The notes: generated by a model from the sequence alone, not told the origin. Shown: positions 35,401 through 45,221, counted from the first letter of the stretch. The stretch is DNA of 64,000 nt from Arthrobacter cryoconiti (GCF_020905375.1 NZ_JAJJBU010000003.1:248001-312000); one strand, 5' to 3'. Numbers and translations are program-made.

Positions 35401-36811
35401 AGCTTTCTCTGATAGTCCAATAATTCGGTGCAAGAATAGTTTATGGAGATTTGTTGCTATGTTAGGTTCAGTTCAACGGGGAGCGTTTGCGGCACGGTCT
35501 AGATTCATGGTGCCGGGAAGTCGGACGGCATGGAAAAATCTCCTAACGTCTGATTCGATCACGCCCGATGCTCTCAAGGGCCTGAAGACCGATAGGTCGA
35601 TAGCAATTGCTAGATTCGCCATGGAACATTCGAAATTCTATTCCGATTTTTATCACGGACACGGCTTTTCGGTTGGAGACTTGAAGGACCCCGCCGCGTT
35701 TTACGAATTACCGCTGACAACAAAGGAACTACTGCGCGAAAACTTTGACAGTATTGTCTCGGATGAACGGACGGTGGCAAACAGCGTACTTTCCGTATCA
35801 AGTGGAAGTACTGGCCAACCGCTGAAGATGTATAGAGACTTGCGTGTGCCTGCCAGAGCCTTTGAATGGCGGTTGCAGAATTGGTGGGGACTGGAACCGT
35901 GGATGAGCACAGCGGTGATTGACCGCCATTATCGGACGAAGTCTGCACATTGGAAGCAGCAATTACTGTGGTGGCCTGCAGGACGAATCCAGCTAGACAC
36001 CTTTGACATCAGTGATCAGGCCGTGAGGAAATTTGCGCATGCGTGGCAAAGGAACAAACCAGAATTTTTGATCGGCTATATTGGTGGGATTTTAGCACTC
36101 ACCCGGATAGCTGCAGAAAAAGGTATTTTTCTTGCTCGTCCCAAAGCTGTGGCCGTGACAGCCGGTCCGCTTTCTCAGGCCCAACGGGTAGAAATCGAAG
36201 AGTACTTCGACGCACCAGTTTACGATCACTATCGGACGACGGAAGCAAACTGGATCGCGGGTGAGTGTCAAGAACAATCTGGTCTACATACATTCGACGA
36301 TATTAAGAACGTTGAAATCGTTCAGGACGGACTTCCCGTTCTTGACGATCGAGACGGAGAATTGGTCGTTACCGACTTCGACAATAGAGTATTTCCAATC
36401 ATTCGGTATCAACTTGGCGACGTGGCTTCCCGCATTGATGGTCCGTGTGCTTGTGGGCGTCCGCACAACAGAATTAGTCAGGTCCGCGGTCGGACATCTG
36501 ACTTTTTGGTCCTCCCGAGCGGGAAGGTGATTCTAGGAGGACTGACGGGACTGTATGCGGGCGCTGACGTCTATGTCCGCCAGTTTCAAATCCACCAGGA
36601 ACAAGATTATTCGATCGTTGTCCGTTGCCTGTTGAGTGAACATCCCGATGCCGTTCAGGTGGCACAGTCCAGACTTGCAGGGCTGCGAGCCAATGTTGGC
36701 TCAGAAGCGGCCGTAAGACTGGAAATTGTTCAGGCAATTGCACCCCAGGGCGGAAAGTTTCGGTTCATCACCAGCGACGTCAGAGGTTCAACTTCGACGG
36801 TGCCCCGATGA
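35375..36811 (+). CDS. PaaK-like (phenylacetate-CoA ligase family) adenylate-forming enzyme
   Basis: 478 residues; the ATG at 35459 with ggag upstream is an alternative start, which would avoid the overlap with the preceding gene. Adenylate-forming superfamily: phosphate-binding loop SVSSGSTGQPLKMYRD near 139-154, then YDHYRTTEANWIAGECQE, GELVVTDFDNRVFPIIRYQLGD and CACGRPHNRISQVRGRTSDF. Relatives called CapK occur in capsule clusters. It probably activates an acyl group for decoration of the polymer; an acyl acceptor enzyme is not obvious among the neighbours. ATGA overlap with the next gene indicates coupling. Confidence 0.84.
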   Translation: MKIQRVAVRAFSDSPIIRCKNSLWRFVAMLGSVQRGAFAARSRFMVPGSRTAWKNLLTSDSITPDALKGLKTDRSIAIARFAMEHSKFYSDFYHGHGFSVGDLKDPAAFYELPLTTKELLRENFDSIVSDERTVANSVLSVSSGSTGQPLKMYRDLRVPARAFEWRLQNWWGLEPWMSTAVIDRHYRTKSAHWKQQLLWWPAGRIQLDTFDISDQAVRKFAHAWQRNKPEFLIGYIGGILALTRIAAEKGIFLARPKAVAVTAGPLSQAQRVEIEEYFDAPVYDHYRTTEANWIAGECQEQSGLHTFDDIKNVEIVQDGLPVLDDRDGELVVTDFDNRVFPIIRYQLGDVASRIDGPCACGRPHNRISQVRGRTSDFLVLPSGKVILGGLTGLYAGADVYVRQFQIHQEQDYSIVVRCLLSEHPDAVQVAQSRLAGLRANVGSEAAVRLEIVQAIAPQGGKFRFITSDVRGSTSTVPR

Positions 36812-37884
36812 AACCGCTCCGTGTGATGGAGTCGTTCGCAATGCCACGCCCAACGACGAATCCGTACATAGCCCAGCTTGCTCAGTCGCTAACGAGTGAA
36901 CCCAATTGCGACTTGTTATTGTTCTCTTTCGCAGGAGCAATTTTCAGAAAATACGACGCTTTTCATGTGCACTGGCCCGAGGTTATTTACCGGGGAAGTT
37001 CGCCGTTGAAAAGCCTCCGGCGCCAGATCCTGACGGCAGGCATCCTCACTCGGATTCAGTTGACGAAAACTGCGCTTGTAAGAACCCGGCATAACATTGC
37101 TAGGCCCAGTGGACTGAACCGGCGCGAAGAATTTCTTGATCGATGGTTTGACCGTCTGACCACATTGGACATCTGCCTCAATGATGCGGCTGAGGAGACC
37201 GCAACTGAACGTTCCATGGTCATTCCTCATGGGCATTACCGGGAGTGGTTCACGCCGGCTATACATATTTCACAGGTGCGTGGGCGTCTAACCTATTTCG
37301 GTCTAATTCGCCGGTATAAAGGAGTCGATGGTCTTGTCTCATCTTTTCTAGGTACATTGACGCCTGGCCTTACATTGTCCGTTTCCGGGAACCCATCGAC
37401 GCCGTCACTCAAAGAAGAACTTATAAGCCGCGCCGGCAGTGACAGCGGGGTGAGCTTCGACTTCAAGTTTCTCTCCGATACGGAGCTGGTCTCGGTTGTC
37501 ACCCTGGCAGAGCTGGTTATATTGCCTTATCTCTTTATGCATAATTCGGGAGCAGCACTAGCCGCTTTGTCGCTAAACCGCCCTGTTCTAGTTCCTGACA
37601 CGGAAGTTAATCGCGCACTTTCACAGGAAGTCGGACCTGGGTGGATATACCTTTTTGATGGCGTCATCACGGCGGAAGCCATCGATGCGGCAATCTTAGC
37701 GCTGCGTGCCGAACCTCCTGTTGTAGAGCCCAATCTGGATGCTCGGTCGTGGGAGACAATGGGTGCCCAACATGTGAGTGCCTTTAGGGTTGCTTTGGGC
37801 CTCAAGGGAGGCTCCGTGTGGAGTCAAGAGATGGAGACACACTTGCGGCAATTGGGTGTTCGAGTAGGTGCTCGACATGACTGA
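36808..37884 (+). CDS. GT-B glycosyltransferase (mannosyltransferase-like)
   Basis: 358 residues. The N-terminal MESFAMPRPTTNPYIAQL and DAFHVHWPEVIYRG are typical of the GumI/AceA-like and related GT-B transferases of exopolysaccharide loci; RLTYFGLIRRYKGVDGLVSSF and the C-terminal LPYLFMHNSGAALAALSLNRPVLVPD form the donor site. No membrane segment. Its ATG overlaps the previous stop. Donor sugar unknown; the name is by family likeness only. Confidence 0.78.
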   Translation: MKPLRVMESFAMPRPTTNPYIAQLAQSLTSEPNCDLLLFSFAGAIFRKYDAFHVHWPEVIYRGSSPLKSLRRQILTAGILTRIQLTKTALVRTRHNIARPSGLNRREEFLDRWFDRLTTLDICLNDAAEETATERSMVIPHGHYREWFTPAIHISQVRGRLTYFGLIRRYKGVDGLVSSFLGTLTPGLTLSVSGNPSTPSLKEELISRAGSDSGVSFDFKFLSDTELVSVVTLAELVILPYLFMHNSGAALAALSLNRPVLVPDTEVNRALSQEVGPGWIYLFDGVITAEAIDAAILALRAEPPVVEPNLDARSWETMGAQHVSAFRVALGLKGGSVWSQEMETHLRQLGVRVGARHD

Positions 37885-38860
37885 CTTGGACAAGACACAA
37901 GCCATTCAATTCGCCCTAATTGTAGTCAACTACGGGTCTAGCCATCTGCTCTCCGAGAATCTCGCTGGTATGAACCTTGGTCTTCATCACGGACTAATCA
38001 TCGTGGTTGATAACTTCACGACGAACTCAGAGCGGCAGAAACTGCGGCAATTGGGAGTGGTGGAAAACTGGACTGTGCTCGAGCTTGACGAAAATGTTGG
38101 ATTCGGTGCTGGCGTGAACGTTGGTGCTCGCCATGCTTTTGACTTGGGCCTGGCATCAATGGCGGTTATAAATCCTGATGCCAGAGTTTCGCCGGAAAAT
38201 TTGCTCAAATTGATTCAGGCTACTCTTGATGATCCAAATGTGATGGTATCACCAATTATTCGAACCAGCTCGGGCGCTGTTTGGTTTGACGGTATGGATC
38301 TTTATACAAATTCCGGCAGAGTAGCAAGCAGTCGGCGGCGGGTTTTGCCTGCAGGCCCCAGCGAACCTTGGATTTCAGGCGCTTGCTTTGCTGTCTCTAA
38401 ATACATGTGGGAGTCCGTCGGCGGATTTGACGAAGACTATTTTCTGTATTGGGAAGACGTCGATTTATCAAGACGCGTGGTGCGGCAGAGAGGACGCCTA
38501 GCTGTTCTTACGGATGCAAGTGCGGTGCACGATGAAGGAGGCACGCAGAAGAGTGCAGGAAGACCTGGCAGCAAATCCGAAGTTTATTATTTTTATAATA
38601 TTCGGAATCGTCTTATCTACGCTGCAAAACATGGCGACGACGCGCAATTGAAATCTTGGATTCGTGCTACTCCTCGAGTCTCATACGAGATCCTACTGGG
38701 CGGTGGTAGGCGACAGTTCCTTTCTAGTATTGCACCATTTCGTGCTTATATTAAGGGGATTTTTTTCGGCTGGCAAATGATGAAAGAAATACAAAAAAAC
38801 AAAAACATGGCGACTGGTCATGTCACTAGAAGTGTTAAAGGAGAAGGCTCATGTTCATAA
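37877..38860 (+). CDS. Glycosyltransferase family 2 (rhamnosyltransferase-like)
   Basis: 327 residues from the ATG at 37877 (GTG at 37868 also possible). GT-A fold: ALIVVNYGSSHLLSENL at the start, VINPDARVSPENLL with the metal-binding Asp, and WISGACFAVSKYMWESVGGFDEDYFLYWEDVDLSRRV with the acceptor and catalytic-base region (ED/W motif). Overlaps the preceding gene by eight bases. A-T rich like its neighbours. Adds one sugar to the repeat unit. Confidence 0.87.
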   Translation: MTDLDKTQAIQFALIVVNYGSSHLLSENLAGMNLGLHHGLIIVVDNFTTNSERQKLRQLGVVENWTVLELDENVGFGAGVNVGARHAFDLGLASMAVINPDARVSPENLLKLIQATLDDPNVMVSPIIRTSSGAVWFDGMDLYTNSGRVASSRRRVLPAGPSEPWISGACFAVSKYMWESVGGFDEDYFLYWEDVDLSRRVVRQRGRLAVLTDASAVHDEGGTQKSAGRPGSKSEVYYFYNIRNRLIYAAKHGDDAQLKSWIRATPRVSYEILLGGGRRQFLSSIAPFRAYIKGIFFGWQMMKEIQKNKNMATGHVTRSVKGEGSCS

Positions 38861-39612
38861 GAAGGAAGAAGGGGGGTTGTAAAGGTGCGGCGAGTAGCGA
38901 CGACCGAATCATCTATTTGACTGGCGCCGATTATTCGAACTCCGGATCAGCAAGTGGCCGCACCGGTTCGAGGGTGAAGCAAGGAAGGCTGCTTCTTACG
39001 TCCATTTTGTTCGTTATGGCGACAGGCTCGATAATGCTGGCGGGCTGCACCGCACCGACTAGTAACAGTGCATCTCCGTCAGCCGGCGTATACGGAGCTG
39101 CGTCACCGGCACCTTCGGCTGCTGTGGCGCCACCGCCTTCAGCGACTGGACGCTCCACTGCTGTTCCCGCACCTGCGGCAGCATCGTTGTCTGATGAGAT
39201 CGCCAGCGTTCCTCCGGGACCGTTGGTTGCTGTTTCTCTGGATGCAACAGCTGATGTGCAAAACAATATTACGATCAACGTTCAGAAGGCCAGTGCCATA
39301 GACGCTAAGGCCGAAACACCAGGAGAGATTTCTGGACCTGCAATTGCTTTTACGGTATCAATTCACAATGGGTCAAAAAGCCCGATCAATGTCGATTCGG
39401 TAGTGGCTACTCTTTTACAAAAAGACGGCAATCTTGGTATGCCCACCACCTCTGATCCTTATCATGCGTTTTCAGGTGACATTGCACCAGACGCAACCGA
39501 CCAAGGAACCTATGTCTTCCTTGTCCCCATCGGCGATCGTCAAGGACTCAACTTCACTGTTGAATATCTTGCAGGATCTGCCCGTGCACAATTTACTGGC
39601 GATGTCCCGTGA
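38851..39612 (+). CDS. Putative secreted lipoprotein of the exopolysaccharide locus
   Basis: 253 residues from an ATG with a strong Shine-Dalgarno (aaaggaga); a GTG at 38974 would start directly at the signal peptide. A hydrophobic stretch LLLTSILFVMATGSIMLAGC (about 47-66) ends in a lipobox, IMLAGC. Then follow an Ala/Pro/Ser-rich linker (to about 120) and an immunoglobulin-like domain (ITINVQKASAI, FTVSIHNGSKSPINVDSVVATLLQ, GTYVFLVPIGDRQGLNFTVEY) resembling DUF4352-type folds. No enzymatic motif. Translationally linked to the GT2 gene (10-base overlap) and to the large secreted protein downstream. Function unknown; perhaps it assists export or anchoring of matrix material. Confidence 0.7.
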   Translation: MFIRRKKGGCKGAASSDDRIIYLTGADYSNSGSASGRTGSRVKQGRLLLTSILFVMATGSIMLAGCTAPTSNSASPSAGVYGAASPAPSAAVAPPPSATGRSTAVPAPAAASLSDEIASVPPGPLVAVSLDATADVQNNITINVQKASAIDAKAETPGEISGPAIAFTVSIHNGSKSPINVDSVVATLLQKDGNLGMPTTSDPYHAFSGDIAPDATDQGTYVFLVPIGDRQGLNFTVEYLAGSARAQFTGDVP

Positions 39613-39641
39613 TACGCCATGAGCCCCTCAACGGAGTGAGA

Positions 39642-42600
39642 ATGAAACCGAGAATAAGCCCATATAGGCACGCTGTTCTGGCATTAACAATGGCTATTGG
39701 AACGCTCAGTCTGTTACTAGTTGGCTTGGTTGCGCCAGCCTCAGCTGACACACTTTTGCCTGGACCAGCACCAATAGAGCAACGTTCGAGCACTACGGTC
39801 ACGAGTGATCAGTTGCCCACTGTCCAGATTGATCAGGGAGTGGTGTGGACACAAGAAGTTGTGGGCAACACTGTCTTTGCAGGCGGTTCGTTTAGCAACG
39901 CTAGGCCAGCCGGTGCGGCACCAGGGACCAGTCTGATCCCACGGAGCAACATACTTTCCTATGACATCACCACGGGCGTCATCACATCGTTTGCTCCTTT
40001 GATCAATGGAACGGTGAAGTCGATCAAAGCGTCTCCGGACGGTACCAGGTTGTATGTGGGAGGCACCTTCAATTCTGTGGATGGCCAGACGCGGTGGAAC
40101 CTTGCCGCGTTCGATCTTCCAAGCGGGACACTTGTTCCTAATTTTCAAGGAGCAGTAGGAGGTTCTTACGTCAACGCGATAGCAGTGACTGATACCGCCG
40201 TCTACGTGGGCGGTCTCATTGGTGCCGGTAATGGAGTCAAACGGCAAGGTTTTGCGGCATTCAACACTAAGGGGGGACTGCTTGGTTGGGCTCCAACCTC
40301 TGATTTGCAGGTGGATGCAATGACTCTGACACCCCAAAAAGACAAGCTGATTGTGGCTGGGCGATTTTCACAGATCAATGGTGTTTCCGAACGCGGACTG
40401 GCCGCTCTTGACTTGACGACGGGCGCACTTCTGCCCTGGGCGGTGACGAATATTGTCAAAAACGGGTGGGGGACAGGATCAAATGCAGGCAAAGCCGGCA
40501 TTTGGGCTCTTTCCATCGATCAAAATGCTGTTTACGGAACTGGCTGGGTCTTTGCTGATGCCACCGTCGGTAATCTTGAAGGGTCGTTTTCCGCAGACCC
40601 TGCAACCGGAGATGTACGTTGGATTGCGGACTGCCACGGTGACCACTACGGTGTCTACTCGGATGGAACCACTGTTTACACGACCAGCCATGAGCACGCC
40701 TGTGAGTCTGCAGGCGGAATGGTGCAAAAACAGCCCGAAAATATGCGCAATGCAAGTGCAACCACGGCAGCACCGAAGGGAACATTAAGCCGGAGCCCTT
40801 GGGTGAACAACATCTACGTAGATTGGAGCGGGTATCCGGCACCAGCCGTTGTTGACTGGTATCCGGACTGGATAACTGGCTCAGCAACCGGAATGGGACA
40901 GGCAGGGTTCTCGATTGTTGGCACCGGAGGCTTTATCTCCGTGGGTGGCGAATTTGTGGGAGTAAACAATCAACGCCAGCAAGGACTGGTCCGCTTTGCT
41001 GCGCAACCGCCGGGAGGCGCAAAACAAGGCCCCCGGATCTCAACAGCGAATTGGACACCCAGTGCTAGATCGGTGGCAGCAGGGGCCGTTCGGGTGTCCA
41101 TTCCCGCAAATTGGGATCGTGACGACCTTAACTTGAGCTACAAACTGATGCGCTCAGGAACATCCACGCCCGTTGCGACGGCAACCGTCCAATCGACTTA
41201 CTGGAACATGCCAGCAGTCACGCTTTCAGACACGGGTCTACTTGCTGGATCGACGCAAAACTACACGATTGTTGCCACTGATCCCGATGGAAACAGCGTC
41301 ACAAGTTCTCCCGTATCCGTTCAGGTCAGCAGCGCTACAGCAAGTCCATATGTAGCGCAGGTGCTCGGAGACGGACCATCCCTATTTTGGCCGCTTGGTG
41401 GCAATGCCTCCACCGCAGCCGCGGATTGGGTCGGCGCGAACAACGGAAACGTAGGTACCGGAGTAGTTTCTGGCACCGGACCCGGTGCGATCTCGGGGGA
41501 CAACTCACCTGCGTCGACATTCAATGGGACAAATAAGGGGATTATTGGTACATCCAATGCTCTGACCGTGGGTTCATCGTTTTCCACCGAGGTTTGGTTC
41601 AACACCACCACCAACAAGGGTGGAAAGATCGTTGGGTTCGGTTCATCTGCCAATTCAGCGTCGTCGAGTTATGACAGGCACGTTTACATGCTAAACAACG
41701 GAAAGGTGACGTTTGGAACGTATCCCGGGACAGTGAAGACGCTCACGTCCACGGCTGCATTCAATGACGGGCAATGGCATCACCTGGTTGCCGAACAAGG
41801 AAGCGACGGCATGAAGTTGTTCGTGGATGGAAACCTTGTTGGTTCAGATCCGCAGACGACTACAGCGCAGTCTTACCAAGGATATTGGAGGCTTGGCGGT
41901 GACAATCTAAACGGCTGGCCAAATCAACCCTCAAGTGATTACTTTGCCGGTTCGCTGGATAATTTCGCCGTCTACGACACAGCCCTTACTCCATCACAGG
42001 TGGCCTCGCATTATGCGCTGGGAACAGGTCAGGGCGTTCCGACTGCGTCTTTCACAGCATCGGTTGTGCCGGGGACATTAGGGATCGCCTTTGACGCGAC
42101 TGCGTCGACTCCTTCGGCAGGCCAGACTATTGCATCCTATGAATGGGACTTTGGGGACGGAACCAACGCCACAGGGGTAACGGTGACACACGACTATGCC
42201 GCGGCCGGAACCTATCCTGTGGTTCTGAGCGTGAAAGATGCGGCTGGTGTTCCAGCGACGACATCTCAATCGGTGGTGGTTGCTGCACCTCATCAGCCGC
42301 CAACGGCAGTGGCAAACCACACCACGACGGGAATGACGACGGCATTTGATGCAAGTGCTTCAACTGCGAGCGATGGGGCGTCTATCAGCGGATATGCATG
42401 GGACTTCGGGGATAGCACTACGTCCACGTTAGTGAACCCCACACACACGTATCTGGCCCCCGGAACATTCACTGCGACTCTGGTGGTGACTGATTCAACG
42501 GGAGTTGCTAGTCAAGGGGTACAAACGGCTATCACAGCAACGCATGCGGCCCCCGTCGCGTCCTTTGTCGCGACGCCTTCAGCTCTGGTACTTTCAGTTG

Positions 42601-43424
42601 ATGCCACAGGATCAACGGCTAGCGACGGGGCATCACTTACGTATTCTTGGGACTGGGGAGACGGGACTCCGCCAGGTGCTTCAGCGACGGCACAACATAC
42701 CTATGCAACGAGTGGAAGTTACACTGTGAAGCTGACCGTTCAGGACAGCATGCAGGGCAGCGCCGTGGCAGTTCAGGCAATCCAAGTGTCCACTCAGGCT
42801 TTCATCGCAAGGGATGACTTTGCGAGAACTTCTGCGTCAGGCTGGGGCGCTTCCCAGACGGGTGGCACGTGGAGTGGAACCTATGGGCTTTCCGTCGCGG
42901 GTGGGACCGGAAACATAGTGATGGCCCCAAGTCAGACCCTCAAGACATCTTTGTCCGGGGTCGCCGCTATCAATAGTGATTCGACCTTCACCGTAGGTAC
43001 GGACAAAGTTGCAAACTCGACTTTGCAACTCAACTACGGAGTTGATTCATCCGCGGCTGGAGAGTACCGGCTGAAATTGAGATTCATGGCCTCGGGTGCC
43101 ATCAATGTTGGGCTTGGCAAAGTCGTAGGCACAGCTGAGACTTTGCTGGCGGACAGACCTCTGACGGGCTATTCACAGCAAGCCGATCAGAAATTGCAGG
43201 TTCGTTTCCAGTCGGTAACTTCCGGAGCTAGCACCACGATCCGGGCGAAGGTTTGGGTGGATGGACAAACTGAGCCTGCAACCTGGTTCGTGACAGCTAC
43301 GAGCAGTGATCCAACGCTGCAGGTTGGCGGCACAGTGGCCCTGAAAGCCTATTTGCCGGGGGCTACGACCAATGGTCCCATTACGCTCAAGATTGGTAAC
43401 CTGGCAGTGATCCCGATGAACTAA
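39642..43424 (+). CDS. Large secreted multidomain protein: beta-propeller-like, LamG, three PKD domains
   Basis: 1260 residues from the ATG at 39642, preceded by ggagtgag; GTG at 39609 is possible. Signal peptide about 1-35 ending in APASA. Residues about 50-420 hold repeats of the VYVGGTF-x-VDG type with AAFDLPSG/AALDLTTG, as in delta-60-like propellers. A LamG/concanavalin-like domain lies at about 580-790 (FSTEVWFNTTTNKGGKI, WHHLVAEQ). Three PKD domains follow at about 800-1050, each with a WDFGD/WDWGD motif, then a C-terminal beta-rich domain of about 190 residues. No LPXTG or membrane tail. Probably a carbohydrate-binding matrix or surface protein acting with the exopolysaccharide. Confidence 0.82.
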   Translation: MKPRISPYRHAVLALTMAIGTLSLLLVGLVAPASADTLLPGPAPIEQRSSTTVTSDQLPTVQIDQGVVWTQEVVGNTVFAGGSFSNARPAGAAPGTSLIPRSNILSYDITTGVITSFAPLINGTVKSIKASPDGTRLYVGGTFNSVDGQTRWNLAAFDLPSGTLVPNFQGAVGGSYVNAIAVTDTAVYVGGLIGAGNGVKRQGFAAFNTKGGLLGWAPTSDLQVDAMTLTPQKDKLIVAGRFSQINGVSERGLAALDLTTGALLPWAVTNIVKNGWGTGSNAGKAGIWALSIDQNAVYGTGWVFADATVGNLEGSFSADPATGDVRWIADCHGDHYGVYSDGTTVYTTSHEHACESAGGMVQKQPENMRNASATTAAPKGTLSRSPWVNNIYVDWSGYPAPAVVDWYPDWITGSATGMGQAGFSIVGTGGFISVGGEFVGVNNQRQQGLVRFAAQPPGGAKQGPRISTANWTPSARSVAAGAVRVSIPANWDRDDLNLSYKLMRSGTSTPVATATVQSTYWNMPAVTLSDTGLLAGSTQNYTIVATDPDGNSVTSSPVSVQVSSATASPYVAQVLGDGPSLFWPLGGNASTAAADWVGANNGNVGTGVVSGTGPGAISGDNSPASTFNGTNKGIIGTSNALTVGSSFSTEVWFNTTTNKGGKIVGFGSSANSASSSYDRHVYMLNNGKVTFGTYPGTVKTLTSTAAFNDGQWHHLVAEQGSDGMKLFVDGNLVGSDPQTTTAQSYQGYWRLGGDNLNGWPNQPSSDYFAGSLDNFAVYDTALTPSQVASHYALGTGQGVPTASFTASVVPGTLGIAFDATASTPSAGQTIASYEWDFGDGTNATGVTVTHDYAAAGTYPVVLSVKDAAGVPATTSQSVVVAAPHQPPTAVANHTTTGMTTAFDASASTASDGASISGYAWDFGDSTTSTLVNPTHTYLAPGTFTATLVVTDSTGVASQGVQTAITATHAAPVASFVATPSALVLSVDATGSTASDGASLTYSWDWGDGTPPGASATAQHTYATSGSYTVKLTVQDSMQGSAVAVQAIQVSTQAFIARDDFARTSASGWGASQTGGTWSGTYGLSVAGGTGNIVMAPSQTLKTSLSGVAAINSDSTFTVGTDKVANSTLQLNYGVDSSAAGEYRLKLRFMASGAINVGLGKVVGTAETLLADRPLTGYSQQADQKLQVRFQSVTSGASTTIRAKVWVDGQTEPATWFVTATSSDPTLQVGGTVALKAYLPGATTNGPITLKIGNLAVIPMN

Positions 43425-43440
43425 ATGACTAAGTCCCATG

Positions 43441-43508
43441 CTGCCCCGGGCAGTTGTAGGCGGTACTTCGGACAATGCCGAGGTGCATCCTGCAACTGGC
43501 TGGGGCAG
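43441..43508. terminator. Long imperfect inverted repeat between the convergent halves of the exopolysaccharide locus
   Basis: The 20-base arms 43441-43460 (ctgccccgggcagttgtagg) and 43489-43508 pair with 17 Watson-Crick pairs, two G-U and one mismatch, around a 28-base loop. It lies just behind the large secreted protein gene and 115 bases from the convergent gene end. A bidirectional terminator is the likely role although no T-tract follows. The rest of the 198-bp gap has no credible gene. Confidence 0.55.
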
Positions 43509-43622
43509 TTTGCTTGGCAGAGTGTGCTTGGGGCGCTTACTCATGTTGAGTGGAACACCACGCCGCATTGGAAAAAGGGCTCTAGGCGAAAGAGTCAATC
43601 GAACTTCGGGAACAGGATGGTT

Positions 43623-45221
43623 CTATTCTTCTTTAGTGCAGCGCCCAGAATCCAACCTGAGCAAACCGAAGGATTGACTTGATCCTGCAACGGGTACCTC
43701 TGAACAATTGATCTTTAGTGCAGCGAGTTCGTGAATTTCTACTGGACCAAATCCTCCTCTGGTGTAGATGACATACATTGGGGAAGAGGAGGAAGGAGCG
43801 GTGCTTTCGACGGTTAGAAGCGGGTCTATGGAGACTATCGTCCTGAATTCGATGACCGGCTGGGTACCTGCTATTAGATTCTCTTGAAGTGTCTTACCAA
43901 AACTTGCGTCGTGGGTCGCGTACGCGATCCCGGCGTTGACGCCCGTCTCGCTGTAGTGCTGGAGGAAAATAACGCTGTCGCCTACAGATAATTTCGAGGA
44001 CAAGGCGGCGGCAAGCGCAGGGAAGTCGTCTACCCACCACGACGCCCGCAGGGCCGTGGCAGTTGTGGCCGCGGAAAGCACAAATATCGTAGCAGTAGCC
44101 ACGGCGAGTCCGACTGCAGGCCATTGGCGCAACTTTCGCGGGCGAGCTGACGTCATAGAGTGTGCAGTCTTGTTCGGTCCCGTGTCAGTGAAGGAATAAT
44201 GCGCGACGGCGGCCAGCGCCAGTGAGAGTCCGAGGATACTAGGCAGAAGGTAGGTGGTGCGTAGGAAAGGTGCAGCTAGAAGGGACTCACCCGTTAGGAC
44301 CAGCCACGGAAACACGAAGAGGGTGAGCGTAAAGCTAAACCTCTTCATCTCCTGGCGACGCATTGCACCATTGAACTTTATGAATAAAAGCAGCACTCCG
44401 CCTGCGAGCACAATTGATACCAAGGCAAGAGCGAGGGCCTCAAACCACGTCAAGCGTCCGTCTTTTGTAAAAACGATCAGGCTGGCCAATGAGCCAATAA
44501 TCGTTCGATAGTTGGGGACTGGGATCCAAGATACTTGCCCGCGCTGAGAAAATGCTGCTACTGCAATTGGTGCGATGAATAATGTGCCGATAAGCGTGGT
44601 GCAGAGCCACGTCAACACCTTTGTTTTGTTGATGCCAATGACGAGAACAGACGTTGACCCAATGGCTAGTAGCGCCATGAGATGCATGAGGCCGGCGCCA
44701 GAGAGAGCGATCCCATAGCCAATCCAGGCGTAGACATGAGGGCCTGGCGAGATTGCTTTCACAAGGAAGTAGCCAGACATGGCGACAAACATCGTTGCCA
44801 GTGCGTATGGTCTGGCAGTAGCAGCCATCTGAAAAAATAGTGGGTTCAGAGCCAAGAGCATGCCCGCTACGAATGCGGGTGCTGGCCCCCACCATCGCAG
44901 CGCAATCATAGCAAGGAATGCTACGGCTGCTGTTGCTGCGACTATGGACAGAAGCCGTAGGCCGAAGTCATTGGGTATCGCTGAATATACGTAGTGGACG
45001 AGGAAATAGTAGGGCGCCAACACTGTATCAACGTGGGAAACTGCACGTGGAAGATCGTCAATATTCAGTGATGCAAATGACCAAGTTGCGAATTCATCGC
45101 GCCACAGAGGTCGTCGTAAAGACGAGATGAGTGAAAAGCAGGACACCACCAGTATGGGGAATAACACGGAAAGAAAATTTCCGTGCCGGTGAACTGAGCC
45201 AACTATACGATTTAGAGTCAC
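43623..45221 (-). CDS. GT39/ArnT-like polytopic glycosyltransferase
   Basis: 532 residues from the GTG at 45221, which overlaps the stop of the flippase gene (GTGA); the frame stays open further upstream but within the flippase gene. The first external loop has SLRRPLWRDEFATWSF, with an acidic D-E pair of the kind catalytic in lipid-linked sugar transferases of the PMT/ArnT clan. About ten to eleven membrane segments follow and a C-terminal external domain of about 130 residues. It would use a polyprenyl-phosphate sugar on the outer face, possibly adding a side branch after flipping. Last gene of the minus-strand operon. Confidence 0.8.
   Translation of the reverse strand: MTLNRIVGSVHRHGNFLSVLFPILVVSCFSLISSLRRPLWRDEFATWSFASLNIDDLPRAVSHVDTVLAPYYFLVHYVYSAIPNDFGLRLLSIVAATAAVAFLAMIALRWWGPAPAFVAGMLLALNPLFFQMAATARPYALATMFVAMSGYFLVKAISPGPHVYAWIGYGIALSGAGLMHLMALLAIGSTSVLVIGINKTKVLTWLCTTLIGTLFIAPIAVAAFSQRGQVSWIPVPNYRTIIGSLASLIVFTKDGRLTWFEALALALVSIVLAGGVLLLFIKFNGAMRRQEMKRFSFTLTLFVFPWLVLTGESLLAAPFLRTTYLLPSILGLSLALAAVAHYSFTDTGPNKTAHSMTSARPRKLRQWPAVGLAVATATIFVLSAATTATALRASWWVDDFPALAAALSSKLSVGDSVIFLQHYSETGVNAGIAYATHDASFGKTLQENLIAGTQPVIEFRTIVSIDPLLTVESTAPSSSSPMYVIYTRGGFGPVEIHELAALKINCSEVPVAGSSQSFGLLRLDSGRCTKEE

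Noticed and set aside
43425-43682. Small plus-strand frames of 79 and 85 residues after the large secreted protein
   Set aside because: They overlap the inverted repeat and the convergent gene, and their translations show no recognisable pattern.
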